64,000 nt of DNA from Parelaphostrongylus tenuis (GCA_019055375.1 JAHQIW010002152.1:16001-80000), one strand, 5' to 3'. Positions 47,565 to 59,862 are shown, counted from the first letter of the stretch. Numbers and translations are program-made. Notes: generated by a model from the letters alone, not told the origin.

Positions 47565-48385
47565 GTGTTGTGTCCGCGCCTGCGCAGACTATTGTTTTGT
47601 ACGTGTATTCTCTTTCACCCTGTTCCTTTTACCAGGAACTTACAGGCGGCGCTTAGTTCTTCTCTAAATGGTATCGGCTCGTCGATGCGCCCATCCTTTC
47701 CCGGCCTGTATACAACCTTACAGATACTGATCACTACTTTCGTCCGTTGCCTTATCTTATACAATTTGTCCTTTACGTTCGATTCGTCATTGTCGGCTGC
47801 ATATGGATGGGACATAATTTCTGAAATCGATGCCTCGGCATGATATGTGACTCCGTTGAAACTCTCACAAGACCCGGACGACTGCTCCGGTAATCGTTCA
47901 GTTGTGGCAGTCGGATGATAGACATTTTCAAACACAAGGCAATGAATGTCTTCAATTCGTCGATTGTCATCTCTTTTCAATCTTTAGTTTTTTTGGTGAC
48001 CGTAGACATTGTCTGCTAAACAAGCACTTCCCAGTACCGCTCATGAAAACTTCGAAGAAGTCCACTGGATCTAGGCAGTCGCGGAATGCCTTATTCTGCA
48101 TGCGAACTCGACCATCATCGAACTTTTCGGGACTAGGCGTCACCACGCTACTCGACCAATCACCCACTGCGCCGGTGTTGGCTGGTTTAGATGGTGCTCC
48201 GTCGTCTCAGTCACTATTCTGAGAGCTGCTAGTTGCGACGGCCGACTCCATGTTTTCGTTATCGTTAGATTCTTAGGTTCCTCAGAGAGTACTTCATCGT
48301 CGATGTGTAAGTGGAAAAGAATATCTTCCACTTTTGCGATTGCAGACTCAACACTATCTTCAGTTCCCTGAATGTGAGACATGAC
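47565..48385 (-). pseudogene. piggyBac-family transposase pseudogene
   Basis: The translated pieces in order: an acidic N-terminus from 48382, FDDGRVRMQNKAFRDCLDP (48130-48080), then MTIDELKTFIALCLKMSIIRL with LPQLNDYRSSRPGLVRVS and SHIMPRHRFQ (47970-47830), then AADNDESNVKDKLYKIR and YRPGKDGRIDEPIPF (47820-47650). ELK.FI.L.L.MGI..LP...DYW, F..I..R.RF and the VDE..PF motif with its catalytic Asp are hallmarks of piggyBac (DDE_Tnp_1_7) transposases. At least two frameshifts separate the pieces, and the C-terminal half with the other catalytic Asp residues is missing. Confidence 0.85.
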
Positions 48386-49344
48386 GGTGGTTCGTACTTT
48401 TTGGAATTAATGGCTCACCCGCGTTTCCGAGTTTTCAATATCAGGCATGCCGGTGACTTGCATGCCCACTTGACGGCTCACTCCATCTGTCAGTCGTTGG
48501 GTTCGATAATGAGGCTATCTTGAGCTGCTTCTCTTCGACGGCTAATACTGACTCTCAAATTTTTGATGTCGGACATGACAGCGCTGAAAGATTAAGTCTC
48601 GTAAAATCCAAAACGAGTATCAAGGTGAGTCGAAGCAATAAAACTCACATCTGAGGCATTCTACACATGAAAATCCGCGGATTTGCGCGTGGGTTCTGCC
48701 TCCAGTTGCCGGCCTTGTATTTTTCGGCTGCCGCTAAGCGCTTTAGTGCAACTGATGCACTTTAAAATCCTGACACAAATGCATCAAAGCGTTTTCAAAA
48801 TCTTATTACCAGCAGTGCTCCCATTTATGGGTTGAAGAAACTTTTACCATATCAATCTGCTATCAGGATCTTGGCGAATAGAGTGCCTGTTCGTCTCAAT
48901 TCGAGCTCGAACCAGCTAGCGCGTGTTGCACGGCATCTTCAACCGCCATGCTACACGACCACGAGGTTCAAGAACTCAAAGGGAAAGTGAAACAGCATGT
49001 AGAAAAAACTCCAAAAGAGTTCTTTCGTTGTTACGTTCCATGAGTGCAATTTTTGTTGAGATGGTAAGGTATCATAGAGTGAATTATGCATGTACATTAC
49101 CGTTTGATCGCTCGCTTGACTGAGCTGGTGTTAATCATCGAAGAAATATAGAAGTCATCACCGACTGCGGATGTGGTGACAAAAAAAAATCGGGTCTATT
49201 CTTGTATCTGGTATTGTTCTCACGTCAACGCTGATAAGATTTTCATTAAAAACATAATTTTCAGTACTATGAAACACGTGAATTGATCATTCTGTCACAC
49301 TATATTAGCATTTCTGAAATCTCTAATAAGGTGGTATGGTGCAT

Positions 49345-50405
49345 AAAAGCAGAACGAAGTCGGGCGTAGTTCACTTACTACTAACATGCCTAGCTGAAAT
49401 GGTCTATGGATCAGAGTCAGAAGTCGAAAAGGCGAAATTCGCCGCAGTCAGTACCGATCAGTGAGCCGAAATTCGCGACGATCATGCAGCCAACGATCAC
49501 AGTGAGTTATTATTTGGAAAGAAAAAGTTTCCACAGCTCCCATATTAGTGCAGCAGTCTCTTTAGCACTTTGCTCTATTTATTATCCGTCCCACGGTTTT
49601 TTTCCACTGCGCGGATTAAGAGCCGTGGCCCGAGTAGTTGTAATGCTCGTCGCGGCGCGCGTGGAACCGGGCTTCACCCCACCTCTCCCCTGCAGTCAAC
49701 ACAACGTCCTATGGAAAGCCACAACAAGGCTATCCTCAAGACTGCAAGGAGACTCGCTCAACCAGTATTCGACGCCGTTTAAGAAGAAGACGAAAAAATG
49801 AACTGAATGCTATCAGGAACTGGGATCCGCATAGCGAAAAAGAACACCGTGATAACGGATCAAATAAAGTGCTAAATTATCCGTACCACGGTTTTTTTTA
49901 TTGCGCTAATTCCATTACTTCTAGCATTCAGTTCCTATTCGAACTTTTAACGTAGCAGAATATTGGTTGAGCACGTTTCCTTGCACTTTCGAGAATAGCA
50001 TAGCTGCAGCGTTCCATAGGGCGTTCGTTGTTGACTGACAGAGAGTGTTGGAGAGTACGGATCGACCTCGATCTGGGGAGCCGCGATGAGCATCAAAATC
50101 GCTCTGCTAGCTTCCACCCCCTTCCGCCGTTCTGCAGACCAATATCATTAAGTGTTTTCAGGTGGCCGTAATAGAATTCAAGAAAAAAATCTGATTCAAT
50201 GAAAAAATCCGCATCAAGGGACACAGTGGATCTAGGAAAAAAATGCGGATCAAAGAAGAAATCCGGATATAGGCAAAAATCTAGATCCAAGAACAAATCC
50301 GGATCTCGGCAAAAATATGGATTCACGAAAAAAACAGGATATCAGAAGCAATCTGGATGTAAGAAAAAGTGCAGATTCAAGAAACAATATGTGCTGCAAG
50401 GAGTC
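49345..50405 (+). pseudogene. Lysine-rich hexapeptide-repeat gene, copy 2, broken
   Basis: A TATA-like CATAAAAG at about 49350 precedes an ATG near 49386 that also meets an early TGA. The first-exon region (about 49390-49500) ends at a GTGAGTTA donor. The second exon follows TGTTTTCAG (ending about 50160) and encodes about twelve 18-bp units up to 50405: KKSGYR, QKSRSK, NKSGSR, QKYGFT, KKTGYQ, KQSGCK and others. A one-base insertion in an A-run near 50187 shifts the frame relative to copy 1. It is a basic, low-complexity product, possibly nuclear, but no function is assigned. Confidence 0.45.
49615..50135. mobile_element. Two SINE-A copies in inverted orientation
   Basis: These match the pair at 28085-28560: plus copy 49615-49850, minus copy 49890-50135. 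Confidence 0.75.
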
Positions 50406-50419
50406 TAGATTAAAATCCT

Positions 50420-51060
50420 GATGGAGAGAAGGACTGCAGATTTGAGCAAACCTAATCTGGAGCCGTGAGTATTTGTATATATTGACTTTGTGCCTAATGG
50501 ACACAGGAGATTGCATTATATTTTTTTCATAAAATTCTCACTCTTGACGCTTATCAAAAGGAGCAGTTTTTGCATTCTAGACAATACTGACAAGTTCTCA
50601 GTGTGGTGAGCCGGAATCTGTCACTCATCAGTCAGCTTGAACACCATCATTTTGTTTCCGCTCACTCTCTCAAAACTACTTGAATTCTTCTATATGTATA
50701 TTAAACACACGTTACTCAATGCCTCGTCATGACTTAAGCGAAAAACATGGACGGTTTATTGCGATATTCCGTGTGAATTAAATACACCATCTGTACAATT
50801 CTTGAACTCCTCGAAAGCACTATTAGATTGTCTTTGTGTTTTTGTTTCATCAGTAGAAGGACAATCTTGTAAATTTTTCAGGGGCAGATCGTCCATGTAG
50901 TTGATCAGTTATCGATAGTATACTGCGAGAGTACATCATAAGTCCTGAGCGATTGAGTATTCACCACTAACAACTCAAGGAAATTGTAATCGAAAAATCA
51001 ACACTAATCCAACCTTCTTAGGATTAACGTGCTTATAATGCCGCTCTCATTTTTCTTTTG
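50420..51060. other. Duplicated non-coding segment
   Basis: Collinear with 28730-29340. No ORF or motif of interest was seen. Confidence 0.5.
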
Positions 51061-51069
51061 CTATCGTGT

Positions 51070-51235
51070 TTCAGAAACAGATCATTCCAACCGACCCAGT
51101 CGCCGGTAGCTCTACCACGTGCTCCTAAAGGACATCAATCACGTAGAGTAACGCGAGGGCTAGCTACGTTTAGTAAGTCAGACATTTTCAATGTGCACTT
51201 GTGATGTACAGCATCGTGCCATATCAATATTTCGT
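51070..51235 (+). repeat. Single ancestral-type unit of the 166-bp repeat
   Basis: TCATTCCAACCGACCCAGTC through GTGCCATATCAATATTTCG occurs once here, with both flanks matching the flanks of the 11-unit array in copy 1. Confidence 0.9.
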
Positions 51236-51299
51236 TGCAGAAGAAATGTACCGAGTATTACGAAGAATCGATTAAGACGTAGAGAAAGAAGTATGTTTA

Positions 51300-51680
51300 G
51301 AGAATCGCCTCGTTTACTGCCTTCGTACTTTTCAGTCTCTGTTCATTATTCAGTATAAATGTTTTGCCATCTATTAAAAAGGAGGGAAAGAACTTTGTTC
51401 CAAGAATTGCCTCTTTTATTACCTTCGTACTTTTCAGTCTCTGTTCATTATCACAGTTTAAATGTTTTGCCATCGATTAAGAAGTGAGGAAAGAACTTTG
51501 TTCCAAGAATTGCCTCTTTTATTACCTTCGTACTTTTCGGTCTCTGTTCATTATCACAGAATAGATGTTTTGCCATCGATTGAGAAGTAAGGAAAGAACT
51601 TTGTTTGATGAATTGCCTCGTTTATTGCCTTTGTTTTTTTCAGTCTCTCTTCATTATTACAGTATAAATGTTTTGCCAGA
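51300..51680 (+). repeat. 103-bp tandem repeat, 4 units
   Basis: The TTCAG/TTCGG-TCTCTGTTCATTA landmark occurs at 51331, 51433, 51536 and 51639. Each unit includes TGTTTTGCCATCGATTAAGAAG-type sequence. Confidence 0.85.
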
Positions 51681-52619
51681 AGTTGTGATTTGTGAGAGCA
51701 TGTTAGAAAGTTGTATTTCAGGGGAATCTTTATACACCGGAATGATGGTAGTTTATTCCACGCTACGTGTTGAAGAGGAATAACTTTCTTTTTTTCGTGC
51801 CAGCCCAATAATCTTTATTGCACTCACAATTTTCTCAGTCCTGTGTTGATTCATTTTGGTTTTATTATATGACCAACAAGGGTGACATAAAGTAATTTTG
51901 ACCAGCTGTCATCTCGTTTAAGAACAACTTTCTTCACACCAATAGTAATGTATGGCCGGATCTTAACATTTTTATTTGCACTCAACCCATCATCACGTTT
52001 TAATGTGGAGGTCTCAGAACTTGTAACATTCAAGCCGTTTCTTGGAATGCAACGCCACAAAATTCACTACGTTTGGCGTCTTGATTGTTTGTGCTTGAGG
52101 AGTTCGTGTTCTTTATAAATGACGTCAAATGATGGTCTTCCTAGACAACTCATCTTTCAGTTTTCGAGGTGGCCGACCTGAGACTCTCTTAGGCGTCCAG
52201 TTCACTGATTGAGAATTCTTTGTCTCAGTATAACTATGTATGTACAGCAGACATAAGTCAGTTGACACATCAAGAACCGTGAAGCTCATTTCATGCCTGC
52301 TTGTCTTCTAGTACAACTAAATATTGGCTATTCCCACGGCCGACTTCTAGTGACCCCTAAAGGTCAACTAATATCCCATGTTCCTCATTTCTCGGCACCA
52401 CATTCTAGTTGACATGACAAAGATTTACCTTCCTAAGAGCCTAAAAGTCGCTGTATACGCAGTCTATCCAGTCAAGGACTTCTTGGTCTGATCACTCTGA
52501 ACTTGACATGGAAATTTTTAATCGCATAGTAAGCAGCTTCTTTGAACACCCACCGCTTTGTTGTTGCAGGATTCTGCAGCTTGCGCTATCGCCATAAATA
52601 ACGTCTCCTCATCCCTGCT

Positions 52620-52740
52620 ATAAAGTGGCGCACAGTGCATGGGGGGGGGGGGAGGCCACTAATGAAGAGGGCGACACCGCTGAAAGGTGCGTATGGCTCT
52701 GCGTACTAACCTGGATAAGAAGACATTCTCACAGACAATA
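52620..52740 (+). mobile_element. Decayed hammerhead-like element
   Basis: Contains GGCCA-CTAATGA-AG...CT-GAAAGG...TATGGCTC: stem I pairing is present, the core has G5 changed to A, and stems II and III are degraded. A 12-G run precedes it. The overall layout (G-rich run, core, GGATAAGAAG...) echoes family A downstream sequence. Confidence 0.35.
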
Positions 52741-52744
52741 TTGA

Positions 52745-54670
52745 ATATTCGAAGTAAGATTCAAAGGCAGTCGATGAGATAGATACTTTACAGCGTCAAA
52801 AATGAGGGTACTGTGCATTAGCGTAGCAGATGAGTAGATGACATCAGTGACTGTGTTAAAAATGTCGAGTGCTCATCAAGTAGACCACCACCAGCCCTGT
52901 GATCAGAATTGTTACGTGGATTCTGAAACAAAATAATACAATGCCTTTGAATCGTCTTTATCAGTGCCCTTTTACGAAGTTTGGAAGAATAGTTAAAGTA
53001 CTTTTTTCCAATAGCGCTTGGAAAGTAATCCCAAATCTAAAAGACTAGTTTACATTCGCGAATTGCTACAAGCATAAGACCATGACCTAGAAATTTAAAT
53101 AAACCACTTGAAAAGTTTCTGAGTGCCTTTTCAGGTTAAAGAAATGAAGTTGAGTAAAACAATAGCAGAAAACTACTATAGTTATATATGGATTTTTGAA
53201 TATACATAATATCAATGAAATTTTGAGCAAAAGAAAGCACGTTTATGTATTCTAAGTAAGATCGTTTTTGTATTTCATATGGGATCATACCAATGTCGAC
53301 TTCTTCTTGATGTTATATGAAAAGATAAGGGCTTTGAAAAGCACAAGTTTGGAAGCGCAGAAAAGAAGAAGAGTCATTTTGCCGATTTCGTTCCACAAAT
53401 CACTGTCTTGTTGTCAATTGCTTATTTCTTTATTCACTTTGGTTTGCCTGTCTACCTTAAAACAGGGGATATCATAGGCGATCAGCCACCAAACGTTGTT
53501 CTCGTTTCTGATTAGATGCATAGCAATTTCCAAAATCCACTATCTAGAGCCTCGACATTCTTCAATAATTCACACTTTTCTCTTTGCAATTCAGAATTCG
53601 GGGTTGATACGATACAATTTAACCAAGCTGACGTTTAGGACGTTTCGCCTATTTGGGGGTTTGGAATGATCTGACTATGTACAACCCACTCGACCAAACT
53701 CGTCCATTTCTTCCTTAGAAAACTGACTAACCTATGCATAAGGCACAGCAATTTTCAACATACTCACAGTTTATAAGCCTCCACTAAGTTGTTCAGTGAA
53801 GACCAAGTAGGTAGAAATCACATGGATTGGTAATGTATCTCCCACATCAAATCAAAACTTTATATACTGACGTGCCATATCACGTGTGATTATGAAATAC
53901 TCCTCCCTGCGGTTCATGTATGTAGACGCGTTGATGTTTTATGTCTTTGTGCAAGAATGGTGACTTCTACTTCGAATTTTCAAAAACGATCTGATTAAAC
54001 AGCATCATTGCAAACCGCAGAGAGAAATGTACCGTCACCAGTCACGGGTGATATGGCACAGCATACAAGGCCGTTATATCATTGTGGGAGGTGAATTACC
54101 AACCATGTAATCTCTGCCCGGTTGATCCCCACTTGAGCATTAAGTGGAGGACTTATAAAAAGCGGTGATTGCGTTTAAGGTTGTTTTGTGCTTAATGCGC
54201 TTGGAATCTAGGTTTGGTGGATCCTTCTAATGAAGTTATTGAGGTGTTTGCCCAACTGGATTGTAATCAGCAATCGTTTCAGGCTGTGAACAAGGCAAAG
54301 TCGCCGAAACGTCAACTGTTCTATTAAGTTGTATCATATCAACCCTCAAGCTATGCCCTAAAAAAGGAAGTGTGAATTATAGAAGATATAATCATTTATT
54401 ATAGAAGACATATTCTTGTTGCTCTGACTCATCACGTGTTTTTCGTTTCTCTTTGTATGAAAGCAAAGCCATCATGTATTTGAATGCTTGCCGATCATGG
54501 AAAGGTGTACTGAATACCAATAAAGTTTTAAGCACAAGCAAAGATATCAGTATATGTTAAATGAGAATGCTTTCTGTTTTTATATAATTTGTATCACGCT
54601 TTACGCGGTGTCCTGTCAAGAAAGAACATACTCACGGCTTTTATAAGCCTTGTAAAAATATAAAATGGAA
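52745..54670. other. No recognised gene
   Basis: AT-rich. The ORF 53268-53477 has no splice sites or family signature. 54230-54360 shows a transposon-tail-like block (CAGGCTGTGAACAAGGCAAAG, then CGCCGAAACGT) also seen, diverged, at 61768-61810. Confidence 0.4.
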
Positions 54671-54674
54671 GATT

Positions 54675-54800
54675 TTAGTGATATGTAAAGCAATTATTTC
54701 CATGGGTAGGTTGAACTCGTGTTTTACCCATACAGGGATCGCGTGGTGCCATTACACCACCTAGACCATAACCTGTCACCACTCTTATAGCTGTGCTCTT
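54675..54800 (-). mobile_element. SINE-C copy
   Basis: The minus strand reads GTCTAGGTGGTGTAATGGCA (A-box), GTATGGGTAAAACACGAG and TTCAACC (decayed B-box). Confidence 0.6.
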
Positions 54801-54884
54801 TGCAGTATAATGATAGCACGCGCTCCCATCATGGGTTAACGCTGGTTCATCTCCCAACTGAGACCGAGTGCGTATCTCTAAACA

Positions 54885-55530
54885 TCATTGGGTATGCAGT
54901 TGTAACATTATAAGAGAGCTGAAAAAAAACGGTGAAATACAACACAAAATGGAAAAGTAGGAAAAAGGAGGAAATTTGACATCATACTTAAAACCTTTCA
55001 GAGGTCTATTATAGCATGGTACAAGACGTACGTTTTGGATTTTTAGCAGGCCCCATAAGTAGCACATGGCTTTCGCTTTGACTTTCCCCCTACAACTAAG
55101 GATAGCGGCGCCGAACATATTCCAGTGCACGTCAAGTGAAAAGATCACTTGACATTGAGGTGACTTATGGTCGGCCTTTCTATTCGATAACAATGCCTTC
55201 CTGTTCGACTGTTTTTGAGACCTTGTTTGAGCTTTAATATAATCCAATAGGATATTTTAAGCCTTCCAAAAGTCTCGGTATGGCACTTCAAGAGTTAAAC
55301 GTACGCTTCAGCTTTTCATTGATCCTCATTAGTTCGGGGAGCATGTTCGGCACCGCTACCCTTAGTGGTAGAGAAAGATTGAACCGAAAGGCATGAGCTA
55401 CTGATGAAGCTTGCTAGAAAGCCGTAACGTACGTCTATCACTGCAGGTGCCACATCGTACCACTGAAAAATGCTCTCAGGTTAAATTAAATTTTGAGCGA
55501 AGTCTCAAAAGCAGTCGAATAGAAAGGAAC
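54885..55530. repeat. Inverted, permuted repeat pair
   Basis: Blocks ATGTTCGGC.CCGCTA.CC, ACGTACGTCT and GTCTCAAAA.CAGTCGAA occur on the minus strand at 54960-55245 and on the plus strand at 55290-55520, in a different order. The 120-codon ORF 54885-55247 (minus) lies in this repeat, so it is not called a gene. Confidence 0.5.
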
Positions 55531-55915
55531 GAAAGTCTTTTTTGCCGATTCTGCTCTACAATCAGTCGCCTGAATCTCCTAGGAATGATAATTTTGCTCA
55601 CATTTCATCCGAATCAATGTTGTGCCAACTACTTCAAATTGTCGGCTCATCATTCTACTTACCATAAAAAGCTATGTCTTCACACAGCATTAACACGCGA
55701 CACGACACTATTAGATACGACTTCAATATAGTAAGCCTCCTGCTGTTTTCCTACACTTCCCTTTTATCATTCTTACACTCTCTATCCATTTTCATAATAT
55801 TGTCTGAAATTCGACACAGATATGATTATTTCAAATGCAGGACCCAATCTCATTTGTAATACATTGACGTCCATTCTTTTGCTTAAGAATTCACTGCTAT
55901 TCTGTAGGTGCAAAA

Positions 55916-56213
55916 GCAATTATACCGCTCGTTTCGAGTGTTCATTCAAGACCACGCTCAAAATCACGATGTATCTGATAATTACTTATGAGCCAACGTG
56001 TCTATGATCCTTTATGAGCACCTTATAGAGCTCACTGCACGTGTTTCGGCCTTGACAGCCTCATCAGTTGGGCAGTACCCTTCGTTTTAGCCAATCCTCT
56101 CGGGGGGCCCTATATTCCCATATGTAGAGTACACGACGACATACGATTCACACGTGTCGTCTTGTGAAGCAAGCCACTCGAGCGGAAATGTTTCACATTC
56201 GATTGCAATTATA
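55916..56213 (-). mobile_element. Family B hammerhead element with 9-bp target-site duplication
   Basis: The 280-bp insertion 55925-56204 lies between GCAATTATA repeats (55916-55924 and 56205-56213). On the minus strand at 56031-56077 an intact core CTGATGA is followed by stem II GGCT/GGCC and GAAAC. Stem III has one mismatch (U16.1 is C) and stem I is largely unpaired. Confidence 0.75.
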
Positions 56214-56449
56214 AAATGAAGCGACTTTCTAGCATTGTTTTATCGATTTCATTTCTTAAGCCTGAAGGCACACTTCAAAGTTCTTCAAGACGTTCTTTTT
56301 CAATTTCTATCCTATGGTTTTATGTTTGTGGCCCTTGAGTGCTAACCACTTTCTCAAACTGTGTAGTACTCTCTGGCCATCTTACCTTTAAACAAGTCGA
56401 ATCAGCAGACATTCAATTACACCAGCTTTCTGAGCAGTCCGCCAATTTT

Positions 56450-56545
56450 ACCACAATGATATCTTTTTTCACGACGCTTCAAAAACTCGCTCGAGAGTTC
56501 TTAACACCTCAAAAGTAGAAGTGTCTCCAAAGCGTCGTATCATTG
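56450..56545. repeat. Short palindromic MITE-like element
   Basis: Outer inverted repeats of about 17 bp (ACAATGATA with CGACGCTT, separated by a short insertion on the left) flank a centre of about 50 bp. No target-site duplication was confirmed. Confidence 0.4.
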
Positions 56546-56710
56546 TGTTCAAAAATCGAAGTGAACAGTTCTAATCACAAAGCTGGTTCAACTTGCCGAT
56601 CGCTCAATATTCAATGACACTAAGTCTCTGACGTCTCCTGCCCATCTACTTTCGTTAAGATACGATTTATTAAAACTATGGTGCAAATTGCGGCGGCACT
56701 GACCACTTAC

Positions 56711-57116
56711 CGTCGTCCTGGGGCGAAGTTCTAAGTTTTTCAACGCCGCTAATGATCAACGTTGTTTGTGACGTGAGACGTGAAATACAGACATATTTCA
56801 CATGAAATTCGGCCTCCTGCTACAATAACGAAATTTCATTCCAAATTTACTGATAAAAGTATTCAGCTCACATTTTAGCGTAAGTTGGGATGAAAGAAAG
56901 AGTAATATTTTTCCTTTGAGGAGAGTGATCAGGTTTGCCGTAGATAGTACCGTGTTCATTGCCTGTGTTTACATTTTCTGTCGTTGTTTCATTCTTAATA
57001 ATCAAGGAGCTGATACAAGCTGGAGCGCATTGTTCACCTAGCCGTTCCTTCTGAAATCGAGGCTGCAAATCCTCTACATTCGTGGAAGTGTTCACCATTG
57101 TGACCTCTGCTACCAT
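56711..57116 (-). CDS. 5' part of an unidentified minus-strand gene (two exons)
   Basis: Exon 1 is 56872-57116: ATG at 57114-57116, 81 codons plus 2 nt, donor AAAAT/GTGAGC. Exon 2 is 56711-56748: acceptor CATTAG, donor GTAAGTGG. The junction phase is consistent (AT + C) and exon 2 ends in phase 1. The product begins MVAEVTMVNTSTNVEDLQPR and is polar, probably disordered, with a GKPDHSPQRKNITLS basic stretch. Later exons were not found. A family B element at 55925-56204 and other repeats occupy the downstream space. The gene is not recognised. Confidence 0.5.
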
Positions 57117-57286
57117 TCCTCATTCATGCTCTTTCCATTGGAAACACGTTACAGTCTTCATAATATGTAATTTCTTTCAAAGATCCAGTAACTATTGTTG
57201 CAAAGATGCTCCTTGGAATTTTTTTTTCCGGAACTTCTATGATTTCTCTACTGTTTGTTGTCATTTTGCAATATTATGATCCCGCA

Positions 57287-57304
57287 GACGGCCGCCATTT
57301 CGGC
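57287..57304 (-). promoter_or_regulatory. YY1-like promoter motif
   Basis: On the minus strand AAATGGCGGC lies about 175 bp upstream of the ATG at 57116, in the sense orientation usual for AAGATGGCGGC elements. Single-motif evidence only. Confidence 0.3.
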
Positions 57305-57483
57305 TGGAAAGCGGTTCGGTCGGCTAAGAAGAGAGGCTGGCAGAGAGCGCTCTAATGCTAATGTAATAATTTTCTAACAAAAGTCACGCTTTCTCGTCAA
57401 AATCAAGGTTTCATTGCCACTAAATTCTCAGATATAAAAACATTTCATTTGAAGTATTTTAAGTAGAAAAAACGCTAACGATG

Positions 57484-57900
57484 TTTTGAGTGTTTCTTAA
57501 AACCACGCTCAAGATCAAGACCTATCTGGAACATTCTGATATTTAAATATAAGCCAAGCATGTGCTCTATTATGTGCACTTTTACAGTGCAATACACGTG
57601 TTTCGGCACTGCAGCCTCGTCACTTCACAGTGCCTTTCGTCTTTCTCAATTTCCTTTGAGAGACCTCCATCCCCCCCCCCCTTTACATAGGGGAGGACCA
57701 AACGTACTATTTACACGTATCATCAAGTGAAAGAAATCACTAAATGGGCAATGTTGCACACTCGATAGCTCTTGGCTGGTAATTATCAAATGTCATACCG
57801 TTCGTTTTGAATGTTTTCTCGAGACCAGACTTAGATTTCAACATTCGTGATGATCACTTTTTTGAGCCATGTGTATGGTCTGTTAAACAAAATAATTGTC
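57484..57900 (-). mobile_element. Family B hammerhead element, partial tandem
   Basis: The unit start (GTTTTGAGTGTTTCTTAAAACC at 57484) recurs diverged at 57804 (TTTTGAATGTTTTCTCGAGACC). On the minus strand at 57590-57635 the hammerhead has stem II GGC/GCC, GAAAC, a perfect ACACGTGT stem III with A17, and core GTGACGA (C3 changed to G). Stem I is partly paired. Confidence 0.65.
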
Positions 57901-57904
57901 AGGC

Positions 57905-59560
57905 ATACCGAAATTTGACCGTGGTCTCATAAAAACAGTCAAAACAATCAATATGATATTTCATAAATACCACACAAGATCAATCGGGTGTACAATTAGT
58001 GATTTCTTTCATGATGACACGTGTAAATAATACGTCTGCATGTCCTCTATATAAGGTTTTGTAGTGCTCCCTTGATCCATTCAACGAAGATGTGCATACT
58101 ATTTGTGTCCAGTATTTCATATACAATAGTCAGTTTTTCGTTTTTGATCAAGAATTTATTTTAGTCATTTGTTCAATCAAAAATGAGAAACGGACTACTG
58201 TATATGATGCAAATAGCATGCAAAACTTCGTTGTATGGATCAAGTGAGCACCACAGAAACACCGAGATTTGAATAGAAACGAATAATAATAGTGTGAATA
58301 AACATGCAGAAAATGCAAAGACGAAATGAGTGAAAATTTATAAAAAATATAATATATTTACGAGTTTAAGGTTGGGATCGTGGTGGGTGGCTCATCGTTA
58401 TCTTAATCGGTGGTGTTGCGCTCACGTGGCCAGACAGTGCGTCCTACCACGTTCGCTGGATCGTATTTTGTCTCCACATATTATCTACCTTCATAATACT
58501 CCATCAAAACGTGACAACCCAGCGGTATCAAGCTCAGTCTCACCCAGGTTGCGGTGCTCTTCATTTTCGTAGGCCGAAAGAAGCCATGGCTTTTAGTATG
58601 TCAAATTCTCAAAAAACTGATTCACTGATTCTATTATCATGTTCGTTTTTTCACAGCTAACTGTGTTCTTTTGCTTTCTTCACTCATTCTCGCGGTCTTT
58701 TTCCAGTTTTCAACCTTAAGCAAATGGTTCGCCTCCATTCGCAGCAAACTTTATAGGTTGAAATTTAAATCATCATGTTCATAGGTTTTTCTGGAAAAGA
58801 ATTGATTAATCTTCATAGTTTTCTAGATGTTCCACACTCAGTGCCTGGTCTTTGCCGTGTATATCTGTCTTCACAGCAGTCACAGTAGCAAAATCAAAGT
58901 GAATGTCTCTGTCGACTGCATTCGTTGGGGCGCGGCGACTCAATGGATGTGACATTAGGTACGAGAAAAAGTGGTGAAAGTTGAAGGTAAAACGTAATCG
59001 GTCTTAGAGGGAGCGCTATACACTCAACTCCATTGCTCATCCTGGAATAACTTAACATATATTAAGGCTGTACATTAACTTGCCATGTCCTACTTAGTAG
59101 AGTCGGTGTTTCTATTCTCCAAAACAAATTTTTGGCCAATTTGCTGGGTGAGGCCGAGATACGGATTGGATTAACGACCACGTGTGTGTGTTGGAAATGC
59201 CCTTTAACCAATGCTTCACACACACACACACCCGTACGATATGAAACTATGAGAGTGAAAAGCTTATGGGAAGAGATGTCACCTTAATTGAAGAAAATGA
59301 ATATTGTGAGTCATTTCATAATATTGGGGATATAGAATGAAGAACTTATAGGTGGACTAGGTAAAGGCACTTAGTGTTATTTGATATGCTTGTTTTATCT
59401 GCTGAAAGGAATACTTAATCTGGGGAAGTTTTACAGTTCCCTGTTACTCGAGAATATGTTACCTACTACCTGTTACTTCTTGTTACCTATTACCTATTAC
59501 TCCTTATCCAACGACTGAGGTCGAATATTCATTGTCGCCATTTAATGGAAAATATCCATG
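57905..59560. other. No recognised gene
   Basis: Contains a short CA/TG run at 59217-59232 and a TTACC-rich tract at 59456-59512. The ORF 58330-58572 has no supporting signals. Confidence 0.4.
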
Positions 59561-59564
59561 TATA

Positions 59565-59698
59565 TATAAATATATAAATATATATATATATATACATGTA
59601 CAAATATTAATATGTACGTGTACGAGTGTATATGTATATCTGTGTGTATACATATACACATGTTCGTATACACATATAAGTGTATATGTATATGTTTG

Positions 59699-59735
<37 letters not shown>

Positions 59736-59765
59736 GTGTATATATAAATATATTTTTTTACATCA
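59565..59765. repeat. TA/TATG microsatellite region
   Basis: About 200 bp of ATATAT, ATGTATA and CACATAT runs. All tyrosine/isoleucine-rich ORFs here are low-complexity artefacts. Confidence 0.9.
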
Positions 59766-59862
59766 TATTTATATATTCAACTTCTTTCATCGTTCTAAGA
59801 ATTCCTTCTTACTTTCCACCTTCATCCGAATCTTTCTCAAACCTTCAGTGCTGTACTTTGTA

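Larger units (their letters stand above)
48550..52600 (+). repeat. Large direct duplication, copy 2 (partner 26990-32300)
   Basis: Same order of blocks as copy 1, with a single 166-bp unit (51070-51235), four 103-bp units and a longer 18-bp coding repeat. It begins about 160 bp upstream (plus-strand right) of the piggyBac pseudogene start and ends at a decayed hammerhead-like element. Confidence 0.8.

Noticed and set aside
54885..55247. 120-codon minus-strand ORF
   Set aside because: Lies in an inverted, permuted repeat shared with 55290-55530, and has no domain or splice signals.
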